In this document: positions 8,918-18,041 of the stretch, piece by piece
Position numbering within the stretch: the stretch's first letter is position 1
Layout: each line of letters starts with the position of its first letter
Origin: Clostridium luticellarii
GTDB taxonomy: Bacteria; Bacillota; Clostridia; Clostridiales; Clostridiaceae
NCBI RefSeq assembly: GCF_002995845.1
Contig: NZ_PVXP01000004.1
Span: 62,001-126,000 of the forward strand
DNA length: 64,000 nucleotides
Direction of reading: 5' to 3'
Position numbers and translations under genes: made by a program
Notes under the pieces: generated by a model
Told to the model about the DNA's origin: nothing
The model's database searches: none
Seen by the model: the letters and a program-made list of their open reading frames with translations, nothing else

Positions 8918-9808
8918 CTACTTCTTGCCCGTATAGGATTCATATATTTTTTTGCCTATTATTCTTGCCAAAAAGTTAAACAACAACACCATAATTATCA
9001 AAACCGCAGAGGCTTTATTGGCAATATCAGCTGCATCCGGCACCATTCCCTCTGAATTGAGCTTCCATATATACACCGCCAGACTCTCAGCAGGTCTCAT
9101 TATGCTGAAAGCAGAACCGCTGTCTATGAGACTGAAATATGAAAAATTCAATTTAGGAGCACTCATACCTGCCGTATACAAAAGAGCTGCTGCCTCTCCA
9201 AATATCCTTCCTGCTGCAAGTATTACACCTGTTAAAATTGCAGGTATGGCTGCCGGAATAACAACCTTTGATATGGTCTGCCACCTGGTTGCACCTAATC
9301 CAAGACTTGCTTCTTTTACAGAATAGGAGGCTGCAGTTATAGCATTTTCGCTTACCCTGGTCAAAGCCGGCAGATTCAATACCGATATGGCAAGAGCTCC
9401 GGATAAAAGAGTGAATCCCCATTGGGTGGCATTTACAAATATAAGAAGACCAAACAATCCAACCACAATGGAAGGAAGTGAAGCCATAGTCTCTATACAA
9501 AGCCTTATAACGTTTAAAAACACACCTTTTTTGGCATATTCGGCCAGATATATGCCTGCACCCACTCCAAAAGGCACACTAATTATAAGAGAAATCACAA
9601 GCATATAGAAGGAATTAAAGAGCTGGGCTCCTATACCTCCTCCTGTCTGCCCGAATTTTGGATCTCCAAATAAAAAAGACGGTTTAAAAAAACCAATTCC
9701 CTTAAACAATATATACCCTATCAAGGCAACCAGAAGAGCTACTATAAAAGCCGTCACACCATACAAAACTCCAGTCCAAATTTTATCCTTACTTTTGGCA
9801 TTCATCAT
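8918..9808 (-). CDS. pstA: Phosphate ABC transporter permease PstA
   Basis: PstA is one of the two membrane subunits that form the phosphate channel. The 296-residue protein has six predicted hydrophobic segments and the binding-protein-dependent permease EAA loop (EASLGLGATRWQTISKVVIPAA), which contacts PstB. Its ATG overlaps the pstC stop as ATGA, indicating translational coupling. Length and order are those of a standard pstSCAB operon. PstA is distinguished from PstC by its order and by the lack of the longer N-terminal loop. Confidence 0.96.
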   Translation of the reverse strand: MMNAKSKDKIWTGVLYGVTAFIVALLVALIGYILFKGIGFFKPSFLFGDPKFGQTGGGIGAQLFNSFYMLVISLIISVPFGVGAGIYLAEYAKKGVFLNVIRLCIETMASLPSIVVGLFGLLIFVNATQWGFTLLSGALAISVLNLPALTRVSENAITAASYSVKEASLGLGATRWQTISKVVIPAAIPAILTGVILAAGRIFGEAAALLYTAGMSAPKLNFSYFSLIDSGSAFSIMRPAESLAVYIWKLNSEGMVPDAADIANKASAVLIIMVLLFNFLARIIGKKIYESYTGKK

Positions 9809-10698
9809 TTAATTTCACTTCCTTTTCCTATAGCTCTTATTATCAATATAAATGCAAATGAAATTATCAAAAGAAATAATGCCAGAGACCACAGTGCATC
9901 GTTCCATGCGGTTCCAGATACAGTATTACCCATATCCATGGTCAAAATACTTGTAAGTGTGGCCGTAGGACTGAGAAGACCTCCCGGAAATCTTATAGTA
10001 TTTCCTATTACCATCTGCACTGCTAGAGCTTCACCAAAAGCCCTCGCAAGTCCAAGCACCACGCCTGTCAATATGCCATTTTTAGCAGATGGAACTATAA
10101 CTTTCGCTATAGTCTGCCACCTGGTTGCTCCAAGTCCATAGGAGGCTTCCATGTAACCCCTCGGAATTGTTTTTAAAGCATCAGCTGAAATACTTGCTAT
10201 AGTGGGCAGTATCATGACACTGAGCACCAGTATTCCGGCAATCAGGCTAAATCCAATGCCTCCAAAATGTGCTTTCAAGAACGGGATCAGTACACTGAAT
10301 CCAATCCAGCCATATACAACAGAAGGTATGCCCACAAATAATTCCAGAGAAGGTTGCAGTATCTTAGAGCCTATTTTAGGAGATATATAATTCATGAATA
10401 CAGCCAGTGCTATACTTATAGGAGCACTTATTATAACAGCACCTATGGAGACCAATGTAGATCCCACAAAAAATATAGCAGCACCCAGTCTAGGGCTGCT
10501 GGCATCTGGTACCCACCTGGATGTAAACAAAAATTGTGCTAGAGGATATCCTCTTTTCACAAATGTACTTAAACCTTTTGAAGCTATAAAAATTATTATA
10601 CTAAGTGTGAGAACTATAATCATAATACCGCAAAATGTGGCAAATCCTCTTCCTATGTATTCATTCTTAAATTTATTCCACAACAATTTTTTTCTCAT
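9805..10698 (-). CDS. pstC: Phosphate ABC transporter permease PstC
   Basis: PstC is the second channel subunit of the high-affinity phosphate importer. It has an N-terminal membrane anchor, several further hydrophobic segments, and the EAA motif EASYGLGATRWQTIAKVIVP near the middle, close in sequence to that of PstA. I chose the ATG at 10698 because GAGG lies nine bases upstream; a frame-open start 15 bases earlier would overlap this site. The gene follows pstS after a 74-base gap that contains a strong hairpin, and it overlaps pstA by four bases. Confidence 0.95.
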   Translation of the reverse strand: MRKKLLWNKFKNEYIGRGFATFCGIMIIVLTLSIIIFIASKGLSTFVKRGYPLAQFLFTSRWVPDASSPRLGAAIFFVGSTLVSIGAVIISAPISIALAVFMNYISPKIGSKILQPSLELFVGIPSVVYGWIGFSVLIPFLKAHFGGIGFSLIAGILVLSVMILPTIASISADALKTIPRGYMEASYGLGATRWQTIAKVIVPSAKNGILTGVVLGLARAFGEALAVQMVIGNTIRFPGGLLSPTATLTSILTMDMGNTVSGTAWNDALWSLALFLLIISFAFILIIRAIGKGSEIK

Positions 10699-10717
10699 AC
10701 TCACCAACCTCAATATT

Positions 10718-10760
10718 ATATTTTACTGGCTGGTAACCTTACATCTAGCCAGTAAAATAT
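10718..10760 (-). other. Intercistronic hairpin between pstS and pstC
   Basis: Perfect 14-bp arms (10718-10731 and 10747-10760) enclose a 15-base loop. On the minus strand no T run follows, so this is not a standard terminator. Its position just after the binding-protein gene fits an mRNA-stabilising or partial-termination element that gives more PstS than permease. Confidence 0.7.
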
Positions 10761-10772
10761 TCAAAATAATCT

Positions 10773-11675
10773 CTATTTCATTTCACTCATAGGTATATAT
10801 CCAAGTTTCTTTATTGTTTCAGTATTTTCGTCGCTGAGTACATAATCTATAAAAGCTTTTTCAGGATCTTTTGCTTCTCCCTTTGTATACATGTGCTCAT
10901 AAGACCAGAAAGGATATTTTTTAGCAGTTATGTTCTCTGAAGTAGCTTCTACACCCTCTATTTTCAAAGCTTTAACATTTGCTTTAACTGAATCCGTCAA
11001 ATAAGAAAGTGCAAGGTAACTTATTGATCCTTCTGTAGTCTTAATGGCATTTTCAACATTTCCATTTGAATCCTGAGTTGTACCAAGACCTTCTTTTTCA
11101 TCTTTACCACCCATTACTGTATCTTTAAATGTAGCTCTTGTTCCGGATGACTTGGTTCTGTTTATTACATTTATCTTCATGTCATCTCCGCCTACATCTT
11201 TCCAGTTTGTGATCTCTCCAGTAAATATTTTTTGTATCTGATCCTTAGTCAAATTATCAACCTTAACACTAGGATTTACTACTACTGCAAAACCTATAGC
11301 ACAGACCTGATGATCTACCAGCTGCTTTGCCTTGTCTGCATCCAATTTGGATTCTGCAGTTACATCGGAGTTTCCTATGTTTGCAGTTCCTTCAAGTGCC
11401 AGATTAAGTCCTGTACCACTTCCTCCGCCTTGTACATTGACGGTAACTTTAGGATTCTTCTGCTGAAATGACTTCCCAATTTCCTCTGCCAACGGCTGAA
11501 GTGCTGTAGAACCTGCAAGAGTTATAGAACCTGACAATTCTTTCTTACTATCATCCTTAGTAGTATTTCCCTGGCTGCTGTCGCCGCCGGTATTTCCACC
11601 ACAACCTGCAAACACTCCTGTTATTAAAACAACGGCTAGTGTTACGATAAGGCTTTTAAAACCTTTTTTTCTCAT
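10773..11675 (-). CDS. pstS: Phosphate-binding lipoprotein PstS
   Basis: PstS captures phosphate outside the membrane and delivers it to PstCAB. The 300-residue precursor has a lipoprotein signal peptide ending in VFAGC (Cys near residue 25), then a Gly/Ser/Asn-rich linker. Phosphate-site motifs follow: AGSTALQPL, GGGSGTG and KSSGTRATF. The short start MRKKGFKS and hydrophobic core are typical of Gram-positive lipoproteins. It is the first gene of the operon, with a promoter and palindrome about 90-115 bases upstream and a hairpin downstream, so it should be the most strongly expressed member. Confidence 0.97.
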   Translation of the reverse strand: MRKKGFKSLIVTLAVVLITGVFAGCGGNTGGDSSQGNTTKDDSKKELSGSITLAGSTALQPLAEEIGKSFQQKNPKVTVNVQGGGSGTGLNLALEGTANIGNSDVTAESKLDADKAKQLVDHQVCAIGFAVVVNPSVKVDNLTKDQIQKIFTGEITNWKDVGGDDMKINVINRTKSSGTRATFKDTVMGGKDEKEGLGTTQDSNGNVENAIKTTEGSISYLALSYLTDSVKANVKALKIEGVEATSENITAKKYPFWSYEHMYTKGEAKDPEKAFIDYVLSDENTETIKKLGYIPMSEMK

Positions 11676-11763
11676 AATACTATAGACCTCCTCAAAATTT
11701 AATATGTAATATTCTTATTATTCATCACATTTTTTATAATATAACATGAAGGTTAATGCATTA

Positions 11764-11792
11764 TTATAGCAATGTTAATTAAAATTAACATA
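11764..11792 (-). promoter_or_regulatory. Promoter and putative PhoP site of the pst operon
   Basis: On the minus strand a perfect TATAAT -10 (plus 11764-11769) lies about 90 bases upstream of pstS. There is no good -35 hexamer. In its place sits a palindrome, ATGTTAATT at 11773-11781 and AATTAACAT at 11784-11792, which contains TTAACA-like units resembling Pho-box repeats. A weak -35 covered by an activator site fits PhoP-dependent activation under phosphate limitation; binding itself is inferred. Confidence 0.6.
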
Positions 11793-11840
11793 AGGTAAAA
11801 ATATGCTTTTTCACCTTCATATTTCATATTAATCTAAAAA

Positions 11841-13562
11841 TTACATATTTGAATCTTCACTTGATTCCAAAGGAATTCTAATGGTAAATTTACTACCTTT
11901 TCCAACTTCACTTTCAAGTTCTATAGTACCATTGAATCCCAGGACTATATGCTTTACTATAGCAAGCCCAAGCCCTGTTCCTCCTGCACTTCTCGATCTG
12001 GCCTTATCCACCCTGTAGAACCTTTCAAACAATTTCTCCTGATGTTTTTTTGAAATTCCAACTCCATTATCCTCCACTGAAATCAAGTAACTGCCGTCCT
12101 TAATATCCGTGCTGACTTTAACCTGACCTCCGTTGTCTGTATATTTTATAGCATTGTCTACCAGATTTATAACCATCTGCTTAAATCTATCTCCATCTCC
12201 CCATATATTGGGTTCCTCACACAGATTATTTCTGATAGCTATATGTTTTTTTTCTGCGGAGGCCTGCATCATGCAGCATATATTCTCTATCATATGGTTT
12301 ACTCCAACTATTTTGGATTTGTTCATTTTACTGTTTTCTATATGAGACAGTGTCAGTATGTCATTTATAAGTCTCGTCAGTCTATCCGCCTCATCATTTA
12401 TTATATTTAAAAATTTATTTTTATCCTCTTCATCTTCCACATATTTTAATGTCTCTGCAAATCCTTTTATAGAAGTAAGAGGTGTTTTTAATTCATGGGA
12501 AACATTGGCCACAAATTGGGATCTCATATTTTCTAATTTTTTTATATCTGTTATATCCTGAACTACAACTACCTTTCCTATATTTTTTTTGCCATTTATA
12601 ATACTGGCTCTCTTAACCCTGAGAATCCTCTCCTTAGGCCAGAGTATCTTAATCTCCCTGTAATTATCCTCTTCACCTTTGAATATATCCTCTAGTTCAA
12701 AATCCCTTATTCCATCAAGCAGCTCTTCACCTATTATGTTCTTGTGAATTCCAAATATCCTCTCCGCATATGGATTTATCATTATTATCCTATAATTCAT
12801 ATCTACGGCTATTACCCCGTTATCCATGCTCTTTAATATGGCTTCCAATTTATTTCGCTTATCTATGGAATCCTCAAAGGTAGTCTGAAGTCTATCCGCC
12901 ATATTGTTAAAATTTCTGGCAAGCTGTCCTATCTCATCACTGGAACTTATTTTTACCCTGCTGTCAAAATTCCCATCAGCTATGTTGAAAGTTATATGTT
13001 GAAGTCTTTCAATGGGTTTCACTATGGATTTCGAAAATTTCTCAGCAAACAACAGTGACACCAGTATGGAAAAAAACGCTACGAGTATATACCATTTAAG
13101 ATAATTTCCTTCAAATCCCTTAACCGTCTGCATTGTAACGGCACTTCTCATCACATATCCATTTCCAAATACAGTGGCAAAATACAGGGTCTTTTTATTT
13201 GTAGTGTCACTCCACCTTATATCATATCCAGTTCCATTTTTTCTAGCTTCCTGCACTTCTTTTCTCGAATTGTGATTAGCCATGCTTTTTTCCGGGGCCA
13301 CTGAATCACCGATTACCTTTCCACTTTTATCTATAAGAGTCTCCCTTGTAAGTGTATTTTTAAAATGTTTTATCGAAAAAGTATCTATATTTCCTGAAAA
13401 CTGATAATTTATTACATCTATTATGATTTCATTATTCAACTTTAAAATTCGTTTCATATTTTCAATATACTCATGATTTTCAATAATTACAAACAGTAAA
13501 GTAGTTATGACCATACTAAATATAAGAGTAGACAACATGGAAATCATTAATTTTTTTTTCAT
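11841..13562 (-). CDS. phoR: Sensor histidine kinase PhoR (phosphate regulon)
   Basis: A 573-residue membrane histidine kinase. Visible parts in order are a transmembrane segment at about 5-27, an extracytoplasmic sensor region to about 155, a second transmembrane segment at 157-175, and HAMP at about 176-228. A PAS domain at about 235-340 and a HisKA dimerisation domain with phospho-accepting His356 in VSHELKTPLTS follow. The C-terminal HATPase_c domain carries DNGVGI and GGTGLGLAI. This is the PhoR/WalK-like architecture; placement between phoP and pstS makes PhoR the best name. It starts 12 bases after phoP. It should phosphorylate PhoP when phosphate is scarce, probably under PhoU control. 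Confidence 0.9.
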   Translation of the reverse strand: MKKKLMISMLSTLIFSMVITTLLFVIIENHEYIENMKRILKLNNEIIIDVINYQFSGNIDTFSIKHFKNTLTRETLIDKSGKVIGDSVAPEKSMANHNSRKEVQEARKNGTGYDIRWSDTTNKKTLYFATVFGNGYVMRSAVTMQTVKGFEGNYLKWYILVAFFSILVSLLFAEKFSKSIVKPIERLQHITFNIADGNFDSRVKISSSDEIGQLARNFNNMADRLQTTFEDSIDKRNKLEAILKSMDNGVIAVDMNYRIIMINPYAERIFGIHKNIIGEELLDGIRDFELEDIFKGEEDNYREIKILWPKERILRVKRASIINGKKNIGKVVVVQDITDIKKLENMRSQFVANVSHELKTPLTSIKGFAETLKYVEDEEDKNKFLNIINDEADRLTRLINDILTLSHIENSKMNKSKIVGVNHMIENICCMMQASAEKKHIAIRNNLCEEPNIWGDGDRFKQMVINLVDNAIKYTDNGGQVKVSTDIKDGSYLISVEDNGVGISKKHQEKLFERFYRVDKARSRSAGGTGLGLAIVKHIVLGFNGTIELESEVGKGSKFTIRIPLESSEDSNM

Positions 13563-13573
13563 TTTATCACCGG

Positions 13574-14269
13574 CTATTCTTCTGAATTGAATCTATAACC
13601 AATTCCACGAATGGTCTCTATATACTTAGGTTTTTTATCCATCTCCTCTATTTTCTGTCTCAAGTGCCTTATATGCACGTCTATAGTCCTGGTCTCTCCC
13701 ACATATTCATATCCCCAAACTTTATCCAGCAAAAAATCCCTGGTCATGACCCTTCCTTTGTTTTCTATGAGTATTTTTAAAAGCTCAAATTCTTTTAAAG
13801 TCAGCTCAATTTTATTTCCATTCCTGGTGACTTCATGCTTTTCAAAATCTATATTTATATTTCCAAATCTATAATTTTTGTCTATGGTCTTTACCTCTGT
13901 CCTTCTGAGCACGGCTTTAACTCTGGCCACCAGTTCTCTTATGGAAAATGGTTTTGTTATATAGTCATCCGCTCCAAGCTCAAGTCCAAGCACTTTGTCA
14001 AACTCCTCACCTCTGGCAGTTATCATTATTATTGGAGTAGAAGATATTACACTGTCTTTTCTTATTTCCTTGCATACCTCATAGCCGTCCAGTTCCGGAA
14101 GCATAACATCCAGTAAAATAAGATCAGGTTTTTCTTCCCTCGCAAGCTTAAGTCCATTCGATCCATTACCTGATACAATAGTATTGTATCCATTTTTCCT
14201 AAGATTAAATCCTATGAGTTCACAAATATGCTCTTCATCATCTACTATCAATATTTTTTTCTGTGACAC
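13574..14269 (-). CDS. phoP: Response regulator PhoP (OmpR/PhoB family)
   Basis: A 231-residue OmpR-type response regulator. The receiver domain has acidic pocket residues at D10-D11, the phosphorylation site Asp54 in LILLDVMLPELDG, and the conserved lysine in ITKPFS. The C-terminal winged helix ends with the familiar VWGYEYVGETRTIDVHIRHL segment. Its partner phoR follows 12 bases downstream and the target pst operon is next. WalR/YycF is similar in sequence, so the name depends on context: the pst neighbourhood favours the phosphate role. GGAGGG precedes the ATG. Confidence 0.9.
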   Translation of the reverse strand: MSQKKILIVDDEEHICELIGFNLRKNGYNTIVSGNGSNGLKLAREEKPDLILLDVMLPELDGYEVCKEIRKDSVISSTPIIMITARGEEFDKVLGLELGADDYITKPFSIRELVARVKAVLRRTEVKTIDKNYRFGNINIDFEKHEVTRNGNKIELTLKEFELLKILIENKGRVMTRDFLLDKVWGYEYVGETRTIDVHIRHLRQKIEEMDKKPKYIETIRGIGYRFNSEE

Positions 14270-14325
14270 AATATTCCCTCCTTGTGGAATTAAAAGTTAA
14301 TAAGTTGACAATTTAAAATCAAAAG

Positions 14326-15060
14326 TTACAAATCAGCTTTTTTATCAAAAGGATCCAGATAAATAAATGAAAACATTCTTCCAGCACCTTTATCTCTTCT
14401 GTAAGAATAAAATTGTAATTCCTTACTGCATACTGTGCATATATCCGGATAATTTATATTTTCCACTTTAACTCCTTTTTCTTCCAGCTGATATAATATA
14501 CACCTTTTCAAATCCAAATTTCTACCATTAAATATGTGACTTTTATCCCTGTAGAAAGGATCAGCTTTAAATTTATTCTTAAGTTCTTCCCCTACCTCAT
14601 AACAGCAGCTGTGAATATGAGGGCCCACACATACCTTCAAATTTTCAGCTTTGCTGCCATACTCTTCCTTAAGCTTTTCAATAGTTCTAGAAACAATGCA
14701 GGACAATGTTCCCCTCCAGCCGCTGTGAGCTGCAGCTATAACTTTTTTCTTTTCATCATATATGAGTACTGGCACACAATCTGCATTAAAAACTCCTATT
14801 GCTGTATAAGGTCTATTTGTAATTATACCATCTGCATCTTCTACATTATTGCTGTAATTCACAATATTACATCCATGAATTTGATTTAAGTATCCTATAT
14901 TTTTTAATTTAAACCACTGTTTTAAATTTTCTATATTTTTTCTCCCTTCACTTTTTGTCTTATTAAAATTCAAATCATTTTTGGCTGTGGAAAATACTGC
15001 TTTTGCCCCTTTTAAATCTGATATTATAAATTCATATGATCCAACCGCAAATTTTTTCAT
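14326..15060 (-). CDS. pgeF: Purine nucleoside phosphorylase / YfiH-type laccase domain protein
   Basis: YfiH/PgeF proteins were long called multicopper polyphenol oxidases. They are now assigned purine-nucleoside phosphorylase/deaminase activity and, in E. coli, a peptidoglycan-editing role that removes wrong amino acids from UDP-MurNAc precursors. The 244-residue protein shows the zinc-site pattern: NADCVPVLIYD, AAAHSGWRGT and a C-terminal CTVC segment. I start it at the ATG at 15058-15060, which has GGAGGG just upstream; an upstream TTG would place that ribosome site inside the gene. In many Firmicutes it lies in the ylmD-ylmE division cluster; here it precedes phoPR. Confidence 0.85.
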   Translation of the reverse strand: MKKFAVGSYEFIISDLKGAKAVFSTAKNDLNFNKTKSEGRKNIENLKQWFKLKNIGYLNQIHGCNIVNYSNNVEDADGIITNRPYTAIGVFNADCVPVLIYDEKKKVIAAAHSGWRGTLSCIVSRTIEKLKEEYGSKAENLKVCVGPHIHSCCYEVGEELKNKFKADPFYRDKSHIFNGRNLDLKRCILYQLEEKGVKVENINYPDICTVCSKELQFYSYRRDKGAGRMFSFIYLDPFDKKADL

Positions 15061-15213
15061 AATACCCTCCAAATTAATTTTATGTAAAAATGCCTTAAAT
15101 ATATTTTAACATTATTCACGAAAAAATTATAATACATTAGAAATAATTTGAAAAAGTTTGTGCAGTCTCCTCTCTATGCTGCTTTTTATTCATTTACTAA
15201 GCAATATTGATGC

Positions 15214-15243
15214 TTAACAACTATTTGAGTAACTTCATATAAT
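15214..15243 (+). promoter_or_regulatory. Candidate promoter of the S66 peptidase gene
   Basis: TTAACA at 15214-15219 and a perfect TATAAT at 15238-15243 are separated by 18 bases on the plus strand. The predicted transcript starts near 15250, about 35 bases before the gene. A second TATAAT at 15257-15262 lacks a matching -35. Confidence 0.5.
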
Positions 15244-15284
15244 ATTCTAGTAATATTATAATGTTATTTAGAAGGTGAATGGGT

Positions 15285-16208
15285 ATGGCAATAAGGCCGC
15301 AAATTTTACGTGCAGGGGATACAATAGGAATAGTCACTTTAGGAAGTCCATTATCTGCAGATGCCATCAATACCGGTGTACAGACCCTTAAAAATATGGG
15401 CTTTAATGTAATTTTGGGTAAATACGTATATTCTTACAGTGGATATATTGCATCCTCAAAACAACAGAGGGCCTCTGATTTGATGGAAATGTTTAAAAAC
15501 CCTGAAGTGAAAGCTGTTATACCCTCAAGAGGTGGAGTAGGTGTTGCAGGCATCATACCATATCTCGATTATTCTGTCATTGCACAGAATCCCAAAATCA
15601 TCACAGGATACAGCGATATAACAATCTTATTAAATGTTTTGTATATATGGGCTAACTTAATTACTTTTCACAGTCTTCTCTTAATAGACTTTAAATCCAC
15701 TACTCCTGCATACAACATGAATCAGTTTTTCACTGCTACCTCTACACTTATATCACCGAGGGTACTTGAAAATCCTCCTGGAATGCCTCTTATAAGCAGG
15801 GTTCCCGGAAATGTAACAGGGACTATAGTAGGAGGTAACCTTACATCTTTTGTAGATAACCTGGGCACCCCATTTGAAGTTGATACCCGGGGAAAAATAC
15901 TATTAATTGAGGAAGTCCATGAACCTATCAATACAGTCTACAGGCATATAAATCACCTTATGTTAGCAGGTAAACTCAGGGATTGTGCAGGTATCATTAT
16001 GGGGCAATGCACAAGTTGTGAGTCTGCATACGGAAGATCATATGAAAATTTAATCAATGAAGTTATGGTACCATTGAAGAAGCCCCTCATGACAAATTTA
16101 GCATCAGGACATGGCACATACAAGATGGCTATACCAATAGGTGCTCAAGCTAATCTTAACACTTATAACAATACACTGACAATACTTGAACCAACAGTGC
16201 ATATATAA
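15285..16208 (+). CDS. LD-carboxypeptidase (peptidase family S66, LdcA/MccF type)
   Basis: S66 serine carboxypeptidases remove the terminal D-alanine from cytoplasmic murein tetrapeptides (LdcA) or cleave microcin C-like peptide-nucleotides (MccF). The 307-residue protein has the nucleophile-elbow motif GYSDIT near residue 110, the glutamate segment LLIEEVHEP near residue 207 and a histidine in ASGHGTYKM near the end, making up the Ser-Glu-His triad. There is no signal peptide, so it acts in the cytoplasm. GAAGGTGA fits the ATG at 15285 better than the ATG six bases earlier. It is the only plus-strand gene in the first 42 kb. LdcA versus MccF activity cannot be decided from the sequence. Confidence 0.85.
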   Translation: MAIRPQILRAGDTIGIVTLGSPLSADAINTGVQTLKNMGFNVILGKYVYSYSGYIASSKQQRASDLMEMFKNPEVKAVIPSRGGVGVAGIIPYLDYSVIAQNPKIITGYSDITILLNVLYIWANLITFHSLLLIDFKSTTPAYNMNQFFTATSTLISPRVLENPPGMPLISRVPGNVTGTIVGGNLTSFVDNLGTPFEVDTRGKILLIEEVHEPINTVYRHINHLMLAGKLRDCAGIIMGQCTSCESAYGRSYENLINEVMVPLKKPLMTNLASGHGTYKMAIPIGAQANLNTYNNTLTILEPTVHI

Positions 16209-16249
16209 AAGTTTGAATAAAATAAAAGCCAGCATCATTTAGACACTGG

Positions 16250-16282
16250 AACTAAAAATATCAAGCCCTATATAGGGCTTGA
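16250..16282 (-). terminator. Intrinsic terminator after nrdR
   Basis: A perfect palindrome with 11-bp arms (16261-16271 and 16272-16282, TCAAGCCCTAT and complement) is followed on the minus strand by ATATTTTTAG. It lies about 27 bases past the nrdR stop and also separates it from the convergent S66 gene. No T run follows on the plus strand. Confidence 0.8.
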
Positions 16283-16308
16283 GCAAGCACCTATTTTAAG
16301 TATAGTTG

Positions 16309-16764
16309 CTATTTGTTGGAAATTAGATTCTTTATCTCTTCCATAAAAGTATTTATATCTTTGAATTGTCTATAGACAGATGCAAATCTCACGTAGGACA
16401 CTTCATCCACCTTCTTTAAACTCTCCATTATCATTTCTCCTATTTCAGAAGAACTTATCTCCGTAAGCATTTTATTATTTATTCTTTTCTCCACCTCATC
16501 TGCTATACTCTCAATCTGTTTTCTTGAAACAGGTCGTTTTTGACAGGCTTTTATGAGTCCATTCAATATTTTATTTCTGTCAAAATACTCTCTGTTCATA
16601 TCCTTCTTTATGACCAGCAGGGGTACATTTTCAATTTTCTCATAGGTAGTATACCTTCTGCTGCAGTTCAAACATTCTCTCCGTCTTCTTATGGCCATAT
16701 CATCATCTGTAGATCTAGAGTCTACCACTTTACTCTCTCCATATCCACAATAAGGGCATTTCAC
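16309..16764 (-). CDS. nrdR: Transcriptional repressor NrdR
   Basis: NrdR represses ribonucleotide reductase genes in response to ATP/dATP levels. The 151-residue protein has the N-terminal zinc ribbon with CPYCG (Cys3 and Cys6) and CLNC (Cys31 and Cys34), the RRRREC helix, and then an ATP-cone domain containing [19 protein letters not shown]. Length and layout match the family exactly. It lies downstream of the ylmC-sigG cluster and ends at a strong terminator. No NrdR boxes were seen in this window, so its targets are elsewhere. Confidence 0.97.
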   Translation of the reverse strand: MKCPYCGYGESKVVDSRSTDDDMAIRRRRECLNCSRRYTTYEKIENVPLLVIKKDMNREYFDRNKILNGLIKACQKRPVSRKQIESIADEVEKRINNKMLTEISSSEIGEMIMESLKKVDEVSYVRFASVYRQFKDINTFMEEIKNLISNK

Positions 16765-16889
16765 TTCAATTCACGTCCTTTGTACAATATATTATATTAA
16801 TAATTATACACCTTTTTGCTCAGTATTCTACAATTTCTTTTTAGCCATTGAAATTTCCAGATTGATTTGGACCTTATAATAGAGAATTT

Positions 16890-17159
16890 TCAGATTTTAT
16901 CCGATAGTTTTTCGCCGTCTATTAAAATCACATCCACTCCTATTTTTTTTATTTTTTCCCAGGGAATTTCTATATCTTCACTTTTACTGAATAAAGACAT
17001 CTTGGAAGTCTGAGAAGGTAAAATAACCGATATTATCCTGTTCTCATCGCAATCTATCTTTAAATCTTTTATAAACCCCAATTTTGCACCTGTGTTTATG
17101 TCTATAATTTCCATATCCTTTAAATTAGCCAGGGAAAATAGATCACCCTCCGTATCCAT
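16890..17159 (-). CDS. ylmC: YlmC/YmxH family PRC-barrel sporulation protein
   Basis: This small PRC-barrel protein of 89 residues belongs to the YlmC/YmxH family found in endospore formers. The conserved body includes a LKDMEIIDINTGAKLGFI strand pair and a C-terminal IPWEKIKKIGVDVILI segment. The function is not known; genes of this family often sit next to sigG, as here. I chose the ATG at 17157-17159 because GGAGGGG lies seven bases upstream; a start 18 bases earlier would cover that site. It follows sigG by 35 bases and probably shares its message. Confidence 0.85.
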   Translation of the reverse strand: MDTEGDLFSLANLKDMEIIDINTGAKLGFIKDLKIDCDENRIISVILPSQTSKMSLFSKSEDIEIPWEKIKKIGVDVILIDGEKLSDKI

Positions 17160-17194
17160 ATATGTACACCCCTCCATCCTTTTTATAAATCTTT

Positions 17195-17968
17195 TTATAT
17201 ATAATTCCTCATATGCCTGAGCGCGGTTTTTTCCAATCTAGATACCTGTGCCTGAGATATTCCTATTTCATCTGCCACCTCCATTTGAGTTCTCCCATCA
17301 AAAAATCTCAAATTGAGGATCAGTTTCTCCCTGTCGTTTAATTTTTTCATAGCCTCCTTTATAGCTATATTCTCCAGCCAATTTTCATCTACATTTTTTC
17401 TATCACTTATCTGATCCATTACATAAATGGCATCTCCACCATCATGGTATATGGGTTCAAACAGAGATACCGGATCCTGGATAGCATCCAATGCAAATAC
17501 CACCTCTTCCCTGGGTATCTGCAATTCTTTAGCTATTTGGGATATAGTGGGCTCCTTGTTATTTTCTCTTATCAACCTATCTCTGACTTGAAGAGCCCTG
17601 TAAGCAATATCCCTAAGTGACCTGCTTACTCTTATAGAATTATTGTCTCTCAGGTACCGTCTTATTTCGCCTATAATCATGGGAACCGCATAAGTTGAGA
17701 ATTTAACATTTTGACTTAAATCAAAGTTATCAATAGCTTTCATAAGTCCTATACATCCTACTTGAAAAAGATCATCTACATTTTCTCCCCTATTATTAAA
17801 CCTCTGTATTACACTTAATACCAATCTTAAATTTCCCTTTATGAACTTTTCTCTAGCACTATTATCCCCCTGATGCATCTTTATTAAGAGTTCTTTCATT
17901 TCCTTTCCCTTTAAAACTGGCAATTTTGATGTATTTACACCGCAGATTTCAACCTTATTAATTATCAT
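17195..17968 (-). CDS. sigG: Forespore sigma factor SigG
   Basis: SigG directs late gene expression in the forespore after engulfment. The 257-residue protein has the SigG-specific N-terminus NKVEICGVNTSKLPVL, region 2 with DDLFQVGCIGLMKAIDNFD, region 3, and region 4 ending in the SQAQVSRLEKTALRHMR helix-turn-helix. There is no cleavable prosequence, as expected for SigG as opposed to SigE/SigK. It lies 73 bases downstream of sigE in the canonical spoIIGA-sigE-sigG order; in other species read-through from sigE and a forespore promoter both contribute. Confidence 0.97.
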   Translation of the reverse strand: MIINKVEICGVNTSKLPVLKGKEMKELLIKMHQGDNSAREKFIKGNLRLVLSVIQRFNNRGENVDDLFQVGCIGLMKAIDNFDLSQNVKFSTYAVPMIIGEIRRYLRDNNSIRVSRSLRDIAYRALQVRDRLIRENNKEPTISQIAKELQIPREEVVFALDAIQDPVSLFEPIYHDGGDAIYVMDQISDRKNVDENWLENIAIKEAMKKLNDREKLILNLRFFDGRTQMEVADEIGISQAQVSRLEKTALRHMRNYI

Positions 17969-18041
17969 GTAATCAGCCCCTTTAGAATATATAGCATTTT
18001 AAGTATTTACTAAGAGACCAAATTTTATACTAAAGACAACC

